From Roseicitreum antarcticum (GTDB taxonomy: Bacteria; Pseudomonadota; Alphaproteobacteria; Rhodobacterales; Rhodobacteraceae), in NCBI RefSeq assembly GCF_014681765.1, contig NZ_CP061502.1, forward strand, positions 310,001 through 374,000: 64,000 nucleotides of DNA, given 5' to 3'. How positions within the stretch are numbered: position 1 is the first letter of the stretch; each line of letters starts with the position of its first letter. The position numbers and the translations under genes were made by a program. Under the pieces are notes generated by a model, which made no database searches, was not told where the DNA came from, and worked only from the letters and a program-made list of their open reading frames with translations. Shown in pieces: positions 1 through 7,950 of the stretch.

Positions 1-191
1 TGGCCCTCGAACAATATGTCGCCGGAATCGCGGTGATATGCGCCGGTCAGGCATTTGATCAGCGTCGATTTGCCGGCGCCGTTTTCACCCAGAAGGGCAT
101 GCACCTCGCCTGCCTTCAGGTCGAAGCTGACGCCGTCCAGCGCCCTGGTGCCGGGGAATGTCTTGGTCAGGTCGCGTGTGGACAGCAGCAT
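1..191 (-). CDS. ytfR: Sugar ABC transporter ATP-binding protein, N-terminal part (YtfR-like)
   Basis: This is the 5' part of an ATPase gene that runs off the left edge of the window. The readable 63 residues begin [21 protein letters not shown] and contain a complete Walker A motif (GENGAGKST) at about residues 36-44, followed by the [11 protein letters not shown] segment typical of the first nucleotide-binding domain of duplicated monosaccharide ABC ATPases. It lies downstream of, and on the same strand as, the YtfQ-type binding protein, so it should energise that importer at the inner membrane. The gap of about 175 bp to ytfQ holds a strong stem-loop. The ytfR assignment rests on the neighbour, because the diagnostic second half is outside the window. 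The start at 191 is the ATG that gives the usual short lead before the ATPase domain. Confidence 0.8.
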   Translation of the reverse strand, partial: MLLSTRDLTKTFPGTRALDGVSFDLKAGEVHALLGENGAGKSTLIKCLTGAYHRDSGDILFEG

Positions 192-324
192 CAATGGCCT
201 CGCGGGGGTCTTGTGCGGCGGGTCGCGTCTGGCTCAGGCAAGGATTGGCGCGCAGCCTGTCCGACCGAACGCCTGAGGCATCGCGTTTTCGCCGCATGCC
301 GTAACGGCAGGGCAGATCGGCAAA

Positions 325-352
325 GGGGCGCGCGCATGTTGGCGCGCGCCCC
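325..352 (-). terminator. Stem-loop between ytfQ and ytfR
   Basis: An 11-bp perfect GC stem (GGGGCGCGCGC with GCGCGCGCCCC, loop of 6 nt) begins about 16 nt after the ytfQ stop. Read on the minus strand it is followed by only a short TTT. It therefore looks like a leaky terminator or a 3'-end-stabilising hairpin that favours binding-protein expression over the ATPase gene downstream. Confidence 0.55.
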
Positions 353-367
353 CTGCGTCAGGTGGTA

Positions 368-1321
368 TCAGTAGCCCAGATCCTTGCGGGCCTCATATTC
401 ACCGGCGGGATCATCAGACTGCGTATACAGTTTTGATTCCGTCTGGATGAACTTTTCGGGCATCGTGCCGTCGGCGAAATAGGCCTCCAGCGCGTCGAAT
501 GCCGGGCCCGCCATGTTCGGCGTCAGTTCAACCGTGGCATTCGCCTCACCCGCCGCCAGTGCCTGGAAGATGTCAGGTACAGCGTCGATGGACACAACCA
601 GAATATCCTCGCCCGGGTTCAGCCCGGCTTCCTTGATAGCCTGGATGGCGCCCACGGCCATGTCGTCGTTGTGAGCATAAAGCGCGCAGATATCGGCGCC
701 GCCGTTTTCAGCCTGAAGGAAGCTTTCCATCACCTCCTTGCCGCGCGTGCGGGTGAAATCGCCGGTCTGGCTGCGCACGATCTCGATATTGTCGGCGTCG
801 GCGATGCCCTGCTCGAACCCGTTCTTGCGGTCGATGGCCGGGGAAGATCCCGTGGTGCCCTGCAGCTCGACCACGCGGCATTCCGCGCCGTCCACGGCTT
901 CGACCAGCCATTCGCCCGCAACCCGGCCTTCGTGCACCAGGTCAGAGCCTACAGCCGTCAGGTAAAGTTCGGGCGCGCTGTCGACCATGCGGTCCAACAA
1001 GACGACCGGGATCTCAGCCTCGGCGGCTTCCTCCAGCACCGAATCCCAGCCGGTGGCAACGACCGGGGCGACCAGGATCGCATCGACGCCCTGCGCGATA
1101 AACGACTTGATCGCAGCGATCTGGTTTTCCTGCCGCTGCTGCGCATCAGAGAAACGCAGGTCGATACCGCGCCGTTCGGCCTCTTGCATCGTCACGGTGG
1201 TTTCGGCGGCACGCCAGCCGGATTCAGACCCGATCTGCGAAAAGCCGATGGTCTGTGCCTGCGCCGACAGCGCACCAAAAGTCGCAATGGCCGCGCTGGC
1301 CATCAGAGTTCTTCTAAGCAT
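368..1321 (-). CDS. ytfQ: Sugar ABC transporter substrate-binding protein, YtfQ family (galactofuranose type)
   Basis: A 317-aa periplasmic binding protein of the type-1 (ribose/galactose) fold with an N-terminal signal peptide (MLRRTLMASAAIATFGALSAQAQ). The mature part closely follows the E. coli YtfQ pattern from memory: TIGFSQIGSESGWRAAET, QENQIAAIKSFIAQGVDAI, APVVATGW, ELQGTTGSSPAIDRK, GDFTRTRGKEVMESF, YAHNDDMAVGAIQAI and VELTPNMAGPAFDALE. E. coli YtfQ binds galactofuranose for the YtfQRT-YjfF importer. The same substrate is inferred here, not shown. A GGGAGG ribosome-binding site precedes the ATG. The ATPase gene follows downstream after a stem-loop. The upstream 143 bp before it carry an AT-rich stretch (about 1370-1405) that could hold its promoter. 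Confidence 0.88.
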   Translation of the reverse strand: MLRRTLMASAAIATFGALSAQAQTIGFSQIGSESGWRAAETTVTMQEAERRGIDLRFSDAQQRQENQIAAIKSFIAQGVDAILVAPVVATGWDSVLEEAAEAEIPVVLLDRMVDSAPELYLTAVGSDLVHEGRVAGEWLVEAVDGAECRVVELQGTTGSSPAIDRKNGFEQGIADADNIEIVRSQTGDFTRTRGKEVMESFLQAENGGADICALYAHNDDMAVGAIQAIKEAGLNPGEDILVVSIDAVPDIFQALAAGEANATVELTPNMAGPAFDALEAYFADGTMPEKFIQTESKLYTQSDDPAGEYEARKDLGY

Positions 1322-1428
1322 TGAAATCCTCCCGAGATCTCTCTGGCCCCCTCCGGACCTGAGTCGGAATAAATACTATTATATACATTCGGGCAAGAAA
1401 TTTTTCTGTCACAGGTTGTGCGGGGTTC

Positions 1429-1457
1429 CGCGCCGGGGACCAAACGGCCCCGGCGCG
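1429..1457 (-). terminator. Stem-loop just downstream of secDF
   Basis: A perfect 10-bp inverted repeat (CGCGCCGGGG / CCCCGGCGCG, loop of 9 nt) lies 7 nt after the secDF stop codon. No T-run follows on the minus strand, so it may stabilise the 3' end or act as a weak terminator instead of a classical intrinsic terminator. Confidence 0.45.
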
Positions 1458-1464
1458 GGTCTTG

Positions 1465-3930
1465 TCATTCGCCCGGGACGGGTGCGGCGACGGCGCCCAA
1501 CGCCACCGGCCCGCGCGCGGCAAGCCACGCCAGCACCGGCCCGGATACGAACAGCGACGACGCGGTGGCGATCACCATGCCCGCGATCATCGGCCAGGCA
1601 AAGCCCGCCACCGCAGGCCCACCCCACAGCGCCATGGGCAACAGCGCGGCCAGTGTGGTGCCAGAGGTGAAGATGCAGCGCGCCAGTACCTGGCTGAGGC
1701 TGCGGTCGATGACCTGCGCCAAATCCGCACCGCCGCTGCTATGGAGGTTTTCGCGGATACGGTCATAGACCACCACCTTGTCGTTGACCGAATAGCCGAT
1801 CAGCGTCAGCACCGCGATGATGGTGGTCAGGTTGACCTCCCACCCGGTGATGGCGATGACGCCGAAGGTCTTGGTGACATCAAGGAACAGCACCGCGATG
1901 GCCCCGGCGGCAAACTGCCATTCAAACCGCACCCAGATATAGACCAGCATCGCCAGCACTGCGAGCGCCAGCGCGATCAGCCCGGTGGTGGCCAACTCTC
2001 CGCTGATCGAAGGGCCGACGAGGTCGATCTGGGCAAAGGTGGCCCCGGGCACGGCGCTGGCCGCCGCAGCCTCGACCGCAGCAACGGTGTCCTGACCGGC
2101 AACGCCCTGCACGCGGATCAGCGCCTCGTTCGGGGTGCCAAAGGCTTGAAGGCTGGCGTCGCCTGGCACGCCTGCGGCAAGCGCCGCGCGCAGGTCGGCC
2201 AGCGGGACGGGCGCATCCGATTGCAGCACCATCTGCACGCCGCCGGTAAAGTCGATCCCCAAGGTCGGCCCCGGCACCAGCAGCGCTGCCACAGCGCCCA
2301 GTGACAGCACCGCCGACACGGCCAGCGCCAGCTGACCCCGCCGCATGAAATGCAGCGCGCGCGGGCCGGGCACGCCGCCGAACAGGGGCGCGACGCTGAG
2401 GGTCTTCAGCTTGCGCCGCCGCACCAACCATTCCATCAGCCTGCGCATCAGCACCACGGCGGTGAACATGGAAATCACGATGCCAAGGCTCATCGTCACG
2501 GCAAAACCCCGGATCGCGCCCGCGCCGAACAGGAACAAGAGCACCATGGCCAGCAGGGTGGTGATATTGGCGTCAAGGATCGTCGCCCAAGCGCGCCCAT
2601 AGCCCCGGTTCAGTGCCTTCATCGCGGGGGCGCCCTTCGCGGTTTCCTCGCGGATACGGCTGAAGATCAAGATGTTGCTGTCCACCGCGATGCCCAGGCA
2701 CAGGATGATCCCGGCGATCCCCGGCAGCGTCAGCGTTGCCCCCAATATCCCCAGCGCGGTCAGCGTCAGCATGACGTTCAGCCCCAGGATGCCGCTGGCC
2801 AGCAGGCCCCAGCCACCATAGAGCCCCCCCATGATCGCCACTACCAGCGCCAGACCGATGGCCCCGGTGATCAGGCCCGCGCGGATCGAATCCGCACCAA
2901 GGCCCGCGCCGACGCTGCGTTCCTCGATCACCTCCAGCGATGCAGGCAACGCGCCCGAGGTCAGAAGGACGGCCAGTGTCTGCGCTTCCTCGGCCGTGAA
3001 GTCGCCGGTGATCTGGCCCTTGCCGCCGGGGATCGCGCTCTGGATGACCGGGGCGGTCAGCACCTGCCCATCGAGCACCACGGCAAAGCGGTCGCCGATG
3101 TGATCGGCGGTGATGCGCGCAAAGGCGATGCCCCCCTGCCGGTCGAAGTCAAAGGTCACCATGGGGCGGCCGGTCTGCGGATCGAAGGCCGAGGCCGCGT
3201 GTTCCAGCCGGTCGCCCGACAGCGCCACGCGGTCCTCTACCGTCAGCAGGCCAGACCCGTCGCGCATCGGCAGCGATGAGACCCCGGGGCCGGACGCAGG
3301 GGCCACCATCTGGAAGCTCATCTTCGCGGTGGACCCCAACAGTTCACGCAGTTGGCCCGGGTTCTCGACCCCCGGCATCTGCACAAGGATGCGGTCCGCG
3401 CCCACGCGGGTGATGACGGGTTCGGACACGCCAACCTGATCGACGCGGTGGCGGATCACCTCCAGGCTTTGATCGGCGGCAGCGGTCGCGGCGCGTTCCA
3501 GCCCGCTATCGGTCAGCGCGAGGTGCAGGGTGTCGCCCACGGTGTCCACGGTGAAATCGGGCGGGCTGCCGGGCTGGGCCGTTGTGGCGGCAATGCCTTG
3601 CATCGTCGCGCTTAGCGCAGGTGCGCCCGGAGCGGTCAGCGTCAGCCCATCGGCGCGCACGGTGCCTGCGTTCAGCCCCTGCGCGCGCATTTCAGCCACA
3701 AGGGTGGTGCGCAGGTCTTGCAGCCGGTCGGCGGCCAGCGCCTCGCGGTCAACGGCCAGCAGCAGATGCGCGCCGCCCTGCAGGTCAAGGCCCAGCGATA
3801 CGGTCTGGCTGGTCGCCCATGTGGGCAGTTTGTTGCGGAAGTCAGGGGAAAGGAAATTCGGCAAGGCCGTCGCAACTGCCAGCAGCAGCAGGACGGCATA
3901 GGTCATGACGACCCATGTTGGTCGGCGCAT
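1465..3930 (-). CDS. secDF: Fused protein translocase subunit SecDF
   Basis: An 821-aa single-chain fusion of SecD and SecF, the proton-driven accessory complex of the Sec translocon in the inner membrane. The SecD half starts with a membrane segment (TYAVLLLLAVATALPNF) and the D1-type motif LGLDLQGGAHLLL near residues 47-59. A large periplasmic part carries the VIRHRVDQVGVSEP and ILVQMPGV segments, then a set of membrane segments with GIAVDSNILIFSRIREE. The SecF half starts near residue 530, with GIDFTGGVQMVL near 565 and the matching VNDKVVVYDRIREN motif near 725. Fusions occur in Bacillus and some other bacteria. Many alphaproteobacteria also keep separate secD and secF next to yajC, so this may be a second copy. 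It is the last gene of a three-gene unit with an antiporter and a small unknown protein. Confidence 0.93.
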   Translation of the reverse strand: MRRPTWVVMTYAVLLLLAVATALPNFLSPDFRNKLPTWATSQTVSLGLDLQGGAHLLLAVDREALAADRLQDLRTTLVAEMRAQGLNAGTVRADGLTLTAPGAPALSATMQGIAATTAQPGSPPDFTVDTVGDTLHLALTDSGLERAATAAADQSLEVIRHRVDQVGVSEPVITRVGADRILVQMPGVENPGQLRELLGSTAKMSFQMVAPASGPGVSSLPMRDGSGLLTVEDRVALSGDRLEHAASAFDPQTGRPMVTFDFDRQGGIAFARITADHIGDRFAVVLDGQVLTAPVIQSAIPGGKGQITGDFTAEEAQTLAVLLTSGALPASLEVIEERSVGAGLGADSIRAGLITGAIGLALVVAIMGGLYGGWGLLASGILGLNVMLTLTALGILGATLTLPGIAGIILCLGIAVDSNILIFSRIREETAKGAPAMKALNRGYGRAWATILDANITTLLAMVLLFLFGAGAIRGFAVTMSLGIVISMFTAVVLMRRLMEWLVRRRKLKTLSVAPLFGGVPGPRALHFMRRGQLALAVSAVLSLGAVAALLVPGPTLGIDFTGGVQMVLQSDAPVPLADLRAALAAGVPGDASLQAFGTPNEALIRVQGVAGQDTVAAVEAAAASAVPGATFAQIDLVGPSISGELATTGLIALALAVLAMLVYIWVRFEWQFAAGAIAVLFLDVTKTFGVIAITGWEVNLTTIIAVLTLIGYSVNDKVVVYDRIRENLHSSGGADLAQVIDRSLSQVLARCIFTSGTTLAALLPMALWGGPAVAGFAWPMIAGMVIATASSLFVSGPVLAWLAARGPVALGAVAAPVPGE

Positions 3931-3977
3931 ATCATTCGATCCATTTATCTGTGGGAAAGGTTCTGACGAGGTTGGCG

Positions 3978-4412
3978 TCAGGCCACAGGCGGCCCCCGGG
4001 CAGGGGGCAGGACAACGAATGTGAGGTATGGCAGGTGGCGGTGCGCCGCGCCGCTTGGCGCCGCGCCTTGCGGGCGGACAAGGGTAGCAGGCGCGCCGGG
4101 TATCGCGCCCGGTTCGACATCGGTGCCCGCGTCCTGCGCCGGATTGACATTCGCCGGGTTGGCATTGGCCTTCGGCCCCGCGCCCCCGACGGGATCTGCC
4201 CGTCCGGCCTCGGCGGGCAGAAGCACGCGCCCACCCTGCGCCGACGCGCCCAGGATGGCTTTGGTGTCATTGGCCTGATGCCGGGCCGTACTGCCCGCGG
4301 TGGCGGCCATACCGCCACTGGCGCCCTGCGGCACGTCGAAGAGTGCCAGCGCCAGCAGCGACAACAGCCGCAGCACGAGGGCGGTTTTGAAGGGGCGGAA
4401 GGCCCGTCTCAT
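3978..4412 (-). CDS. Hypothetical Ala/Pro-rich secreted or anchored protein
   Basis: A 144-aa protein that I do not recognise. It has a basic N-terminus (MRRAFRPFK) and then a hydrophobic stretch (TALVLRLLSLLALALFDV, about residues 10-27) that could be a signal peptide or membrane anchor. The remainder is low-complexity and rich in Ala, Gly and Pro, ending in VVLPPARGPPVA. Its start codon overlaps the stop of the upstream antiporter gene in an ATGA arrangement, and secDF begins 47 bp downstream, which argues that it is translated. Composition alone would be weak evidence in such GC-rich DNA. No catalytic motif is visible and the function is unknown. Confidence 0.55.
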   Translation of the reverse strand: MRRAFRPFKTALVLRLLSLLALALFDVPQGASGGMAATAGSTARHQANDTKAILGASAQGGRVLLPAEAGRADPVGGAGPKANANPANVNPAQDAGTDVEPGAIPGAPATLVRPQGAAPSGAAHRHLPYLTFVVLPPARGPPVA

Positions 4413-5329
4413 CCCTGCGCGGCCCAGACGTAGGTTCCGTAGGCCACCAACATCACAAGTCCCAGACCCCGCCCGATCACTGGACGGCTGAGGAACAGCG
4501 CGGCCATGACGACTGAAGCGCCGATCACCACCGGCAGGTCGAAGGTCAGGAAGCGCCCGGCCACCGGGATCGGCGTGATCATCGCTGTCAGGCCCAGAAT
4601 GCCCAGCACGTTGAAGATGTTCGACCCGATGATATTACCGATAGCGATTTCCGATTGCTTCTTGATCGCCGCAATGAGCGAGGTCGCAAGCTCTGGCAGC
4701 GAGGTGCCGACCGCCACGATGGTCAGGCCGATGAACGCTTCGGACACGCCATAACCGCGCGCGATGGATACCGCGCCATCCACCAAAAACCGCGCGCCCA
4801 GCATCAAGGCGACCAGCCCGCCGATCACCCACAGAACCGAAGTCAGGATGCGGGCGGGGGGTGCTGCATCAGGATCTTCGGCGACGGCCTCACCCGGAAA
4901 GCGATAGGCCCAGATCAGGTAGGCGGCCAGGCCAGCTACCAGCACCGCGCCCGCGACGCGCCCTACCTCGCCCATGGCAAACACCGGCACCAGCACAAGT
5001 GCGGCGACCAGCATCACGGCGGTATCGCGGCGCAGCGTGGCGCCCATGACGCGGATCGGCCAGACCAGCGCGGACAACCCCACGATCAGCAAGATATTGG
5101 CGATGTTGGAGCCAAGGACATTGCCAAGCGCAATGTCGGGCACGCCGCGCCAAGCCGCCTCGACCGAGACCAGAAGTTCGGGGGTCGAGGTGCCGAAACC
5201 CACCACGGTCAGCCCTATCAGCAGCGGTGGGATCGCCATGCGGCGCGCGATACCGGTGCTGCCGCGCACCAACGCGTCACCGCCGAAGAAAAGTCCGATC
5301 AGCCCAGCAAGTAGAAAAAGGTAGTCCAT
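4409..5329 (-). CDS. Calcium/sodium antiporter (CaCA family, YrbG-like)
   Basis: A 306-aa inner-membrane cation exchanger. It shows the two internally repeated alpha motifs of the CaCA family: GFGTSTPELLVSVEAAWRG with GNVLGSNIANILLIVGLSAL in the first half, and AVGTSLPELATSLIAAI with GNIIGSNIFNVLGILGLTA in the second half. About ten hydrophobic segments are visible, with a soluble loop near the middle (AVAEDPDAAPPAR). I chose the ATG at 5329 (MDYLFLLAGLIGLFFGG) instead of a further upstream one, because it has a GGGGG ribosome-binding site at the right distance and starts at the first membrane helix. It probably exports Ca2+ in exchange for Na+ or H+. It is first in a unit with the small protein and secDF. 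Confidence 0.9.
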   Translation of the reverse strand: MDYLFLLAGLIGLFFGGDALVRGSTGIARRMAIPPLLIGLTVVGFGTSTPELLVSVEAAWRGVPDIALGNVLGSNIANILLIVGLSALVWPIRVMGATLRRDTAVMLVAALVLVPVFAMGEVGRVAGAVLVAGLAAYLIWAYRFPGEAVAEDPDAAPPARILTSVLWVIGGLVALMLGARFLVDGAVSIARGYGVSEAFIGLTIVAVGTSLPELATSLIAAIKKQSEIAIGNIIGSNIFNVLGILGLTAMITPIPVAGRFLTFDLPVVIGASVVMAALFLSRPVIGRGLGLVMLVAYGTYVWAAQG

Positions 5330-5636
5330 GGCCGTGCCCCCGGAAGATGATGACGCATGTTGCGCGAAGCAAAGCACCTTGCCCGACTTTTTCTCAACAT
5401 ACTGTGGGCGGAAGTGACCTGCCCCGGGGCGGGATTTGTAGAGGAAAGAGAGGACTTACAAGGTGTCGCGGAAATTAAATCCCGCACGCCCAGGACATGA
5501 TGACACAAGGCAACACCCCCGCCGCGTGTTGTTGCGCACACCGCCGCCATGACCCTGCAAAGCGCCGATGATGATGGTGGGGTGGCGCGCACCGCCGCCC
5601 CTGTCTGGCGGTCAGCCGCGACACGCCAATGACGCT
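5330..5636. other. Intergenic region, no gene seen
   Basis: About 307 bp lie between the antiporter start and the end of the pyrE-linked small gene. They must hold the promoter for the antiporter-secDF unit and the 3' end of the orotate-type operon. Short open frames across it lack ribosome-binding sites and any recognisable protein pattern. I could not assign a convincing terminator or -35/-10 pair. Confidence 0.5.
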
Positions 5637-5963
5637 TCAGGCGGTGCTGCGCATCGCGGCGGCTTCGTGTGCGATGCTGTTGAGCACATCCAGAACCGCG
5701 GCCTTGTCCCCGCCTGCGAAAGCCGCGTCGAGCGCTTTGGCATTCGCGCTGATCCGGTCGAACATGGCGTCGATCTCACGCGCGGGGACCGGCATGCGTT
5801 CGGTGAATTCCACGAAATCATCGGCCTGTTTGGCCAGCATGTAATAGGCTGCGGCCTCGGGGCCGCTGCGGGCATTCTCATAGGCGGCTTCGGCCAGCGC
5901 GCTGTAGCCGTGAATGCCGCGCCCGCGGTCCCTCAACGTGTCGATCAATGCGGTGAACATCAT
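5637..5963 (-). CDS. Small conserved-context protein of unknown function coupled to pyrE
   Basis: A 108-aa protein that I do not recognise. It looks soluble and mostly alpha-helical, with runs such as ALAEAAYENARSGPEAAAYYMLAKQADDF and AALDAAFAGGDKAAVLDVL (quoted separately as two short helical blocks). It has no signal peptide, no cysteines and no obvious catalytic signature. Its ATG overlaps the pyrE stop by 4 bp, making it the last member of an unbroken coupled chain pyrK-pyrD-amidohydrolase-pyrE-this gene. That placement suggests a role tied to pyrimidine handling, for example as a subunit, chaperone or regulator. This is inference only. Confidence 0.65.
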   Translation of the reverse strand: MMFTALIDTLRDRGRGIHGYSALAEAAYENARSGPEAAAYYMLAKQADDFVEFTERMPVPAREIDAMFDRISANAKALDAAFAGGDKAAVLDVLNSIAHEAAAMRSTA

Positions 5964-6685
5964 ACAGTCCTTTCCTGGAAAAACAGCCGGGATGCCCCGC
6001 CGTGGCGGGCCGACCAGTCAAGCGGATTGTCAAGGAATGACCGGATTTCGGCCAGTTCCGATGTGCTGAAGGGGCCATCCGCCCCGGCCACGGCCAGAAT
6101 ATCTTGCCAGTTGGCCAGTGCATGCAGCGTCAGCCCCTGGTCGCCCAGCATGGCGCGCGTTTCGGGGAAGATGTCATAGTAAAAGATCACCAGACAATCC
6201 GAAACAACGGCGCCCGCGCGGCGCAGCGCTTTGCAAAACCGTACCTTCGATCCGCCGTCGGTGGTCAGATCCTCGATCAGCGTGACCTGCTGGCCGGGCG
6301 TCACCACGCCTTCGACCTGTGCATGCGGGCCATAACCCTTTGGCCGTTTGCGCACATATTGCATGGGCAGCGCAGTATTGGCGGCAATCAGCGCGGCAAA
6401 AGGGATGCCCGCCGTCTCGCCGCCCGCGACAGCCTGCGTGCCGGGCATGTCGGCTTGCAGCACTTCGGTCGCGCAGGCCATCAGCCGTTCGCGCACCTCA
6501 GGGTACGAGATGATGCGGCGACAGTCGATATAGACGGGGCTGACAAGCCCCGAGCTGAACATGAAAGGCCGGTCCGCCGACAGCCGCACCGCGCCGATCT
6601 GCAACAGCGCCGTCGCGGTTTCGCGCGCGATCTCGCTGCGTCTGGCGGGCGTCAGTCGGGGCATGCGGTCGGGTCCTGTGGTCAT
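5960..6685 (-). CDS. pyrE: Orotate phosphoribosyltransferase
   Basis: A 241-aa type-I phosphoribosyltransferase that joins orotate and PRPP to form OMP, the fifth step of UMP synthesis. The PRPP-binding signature VTLIEDLTTDGGSK lies near residues 134-147. The family's N-terminal SSGLVSPVYIDCRRIISYP block is near 44-62 and the YVRKRPKGYG loop near 109-118. It overlaps the carbamoylase gene upstream and the small unknown gene downstream by 4 bp each. Biosynthetic pyrE genes in relatives usually sit with other pyr biosynthesis genes. Its place beside a transporter and degradative-looking enzymes suggests use of imported orotate. It could still be the cell's only pyrE. Confidence 0.9.
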   Translation of the reverse strand: MTTGPDRMPRLTPARRSEIARETATALLQIGAVRLSADRPFMFSSGLVSPVYIDCRRIISYPEVRERLMACATEVLQADMPGTQAVAGGETAGIPFAALIAANTALPMQYVRKRPKGYGPHAQVEGVVTPGQQVTLIEDLTTDGGSKVRFCKALRRAGAVVSDCLVIFYYDIFPETRAMLGDQGLTLHALANWQDILAVAGADGPFSTSELAEIRSFLDNPLDWSARHGGASRLFFQERTV

Positions 6686-7950
6686 GTGTCCGTCGCTTCC
6701 AGATATTCGGAAATGATACGGGTTCCCACCATAAAATCGGCAATTTCCATCGCTTCGCGCGGATTATGCGAGCCATTGCGGTTGCGCACGAAGATCATCG
6801 CAGCCGGCACACCCGCCTGCGCAAACACTGCCGCGTCATGGCCCGCACCCGATGCCATCGAGAAAGGCGCGATACCCGTCCGGCCCATGGCCTCCATCAA
6901 ACCGGCGACCATGGCGTCATCCATCAGCGCGGGGGCGGCGGGGATTTCGGGGCCGGTGTCGAAGCTGACGCCGCGCACCCGGGCGATATCGGCCATTTCC
7001 TCATGCAGATACGCGCGCATGTGGTCCAGCACCTCGGTGCTTTGCGACCGGATGTCGAGGCTGAAGCTCACGTTGTCGGCGATCCGCGTGATGGCGTGGC
7101 GCGCAGGGTCGGTGCCGACGATGCCCGAGGTCAGCACGAGGTCGCCGCCAGTTTGCAAGATGTGCAACCAACTGTCGTCCAGCCGGGTCAGAAGGTCGGC
7201 CATGGCCAGCACCGGATCATGCCGGTAGGCACGCGGCACCGCGCCCGAATGCCCGCCCGCACCGGTGCAGGTGACGGAACGGTAGCGAATATTGCCCCGG
7301 ATGCCGGTGACAACAGCGGCAGGCATATCGCGTTCGATCAGCAGCGGGCCTTGTTCGATATGCAGTTCCACATAGCCCGCAATTTGGTCCAGCAACATCA
7401 GCGGTTGCCCCGCCGTCAGCGGCGCGGTGTCGATCCCCAACGCCCGCATGTGATCGGCCAGGGGGCGGCCATCGCCCTTGTGCGGCGCAGCAAGCTCCGC
7501 TGCCGTCATCTGCCCGGTCAGCGCCTTGGACCCCAGATAGCATGAGCCGAACCAGGCGCTTTCCTCGCCGCGCATCGCCAGGCATTTGACCGGGATGCGC
7601 AACCCACGGTCGCGCCCCCGGATCAGGACCAGAAGGCCCGCGACAACGCCTGCCAGCCCATCGTAATTCCCACCCTCGGGCACGGTATCGACATGCGAGC
7701 CGATGACCATGAAGCTTTCGGCATTGCGGTGCGCGGGCAGGCTGAACCACATATTGCCCGCGGCATCGGTGTCGACTGCCAGCATGTGGTCACGGGCAAG
7801 GTCGGCGAGGTAGTCCAACGCCTGCGTTTCGATCCCCGAATAGGCCGGACGGCTGACGCCCGCGCCATCGGGCGACAGGGCGCGCAGGTCATCGAATATC
7901 TGATGCGCCAGCCGCGACAGCGGGTCGGGATCAGTCATGGCAATGTTCAT
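6682..7950 (-). CDS. M20-family Zn-dependent N-carbamoyl amino acid amidohydrolase (candidate ureidosuccinase)
   Basis: A 422-aa metallopeptidase-fold amidohydrolase of the hydantoinase/carbamoylase (allantoate/ureidopropionase) branch of M20. Metal-binding elements are visible: GSHVDTVPEGGNYDG (His and Asp), RGEESAWFGSCYLGS (Glu pair) and VELHIEQGPLL. The dimerisation-domain TGAGGHSGAVP segment and the SGAGHDA histidine are also present. Family members hydrolyse N-carbamoyl compounds to the amine, CO2 and ammonia. Next to class-1B dihydroorotate dehydrogenase and pyrE, the most economical substrate is N-carbamoyl-L-aspartate, which would yield aspartate. That is inference. The start at 7950 overlaps the pyrD stop in ATGA. 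A longer upstream frame reaching 8409 only reads through pyrD in another frame. Confidence 0.82.
   Translation of the reverse strand: MNIAMTDPDPLSRLAHQIFDDLRALSPDGAGVSRPAYSGIETQALDYLADLARDHMLAVDTDAAGNMWFSLPAHRNAESFMVIGSHVDTVPEGGNYDGLAGVVAGLLVLIRGRDRGLRIPVKCLAMRGEESAWFGSCYLGSKALTGQMTAAELAAPHKGDGRPLADHMRALGIDTAPLTAGQPLMLLDQIAGYVELHIEQGPLLIERDMPAAVVTGIRGNIRYRSVTCTGAGGHSGAVPRAYRHDPVLAMADLLTRLDDSWLHILQTGGDLVLTSGIVGTDPARHAITRIADNVSFSLDIRSQSTEVLDHMRAYLHEEMADIARVRGVSFDTGPEIPAAPALMDDAMVAGLMEAMGRTGIAPFSMASGAGHDAAVFAQAGVPAAMIFVRNRNGSHNPREAMEIADFMVGTRIISEYLEATDT

Noticed and set aside
671-1324. Plus-strand 217-codon frame opposite ytfQ
   Set aside because: Shadow of ytfQ; no ribosome-binding site and no recognisable protein.
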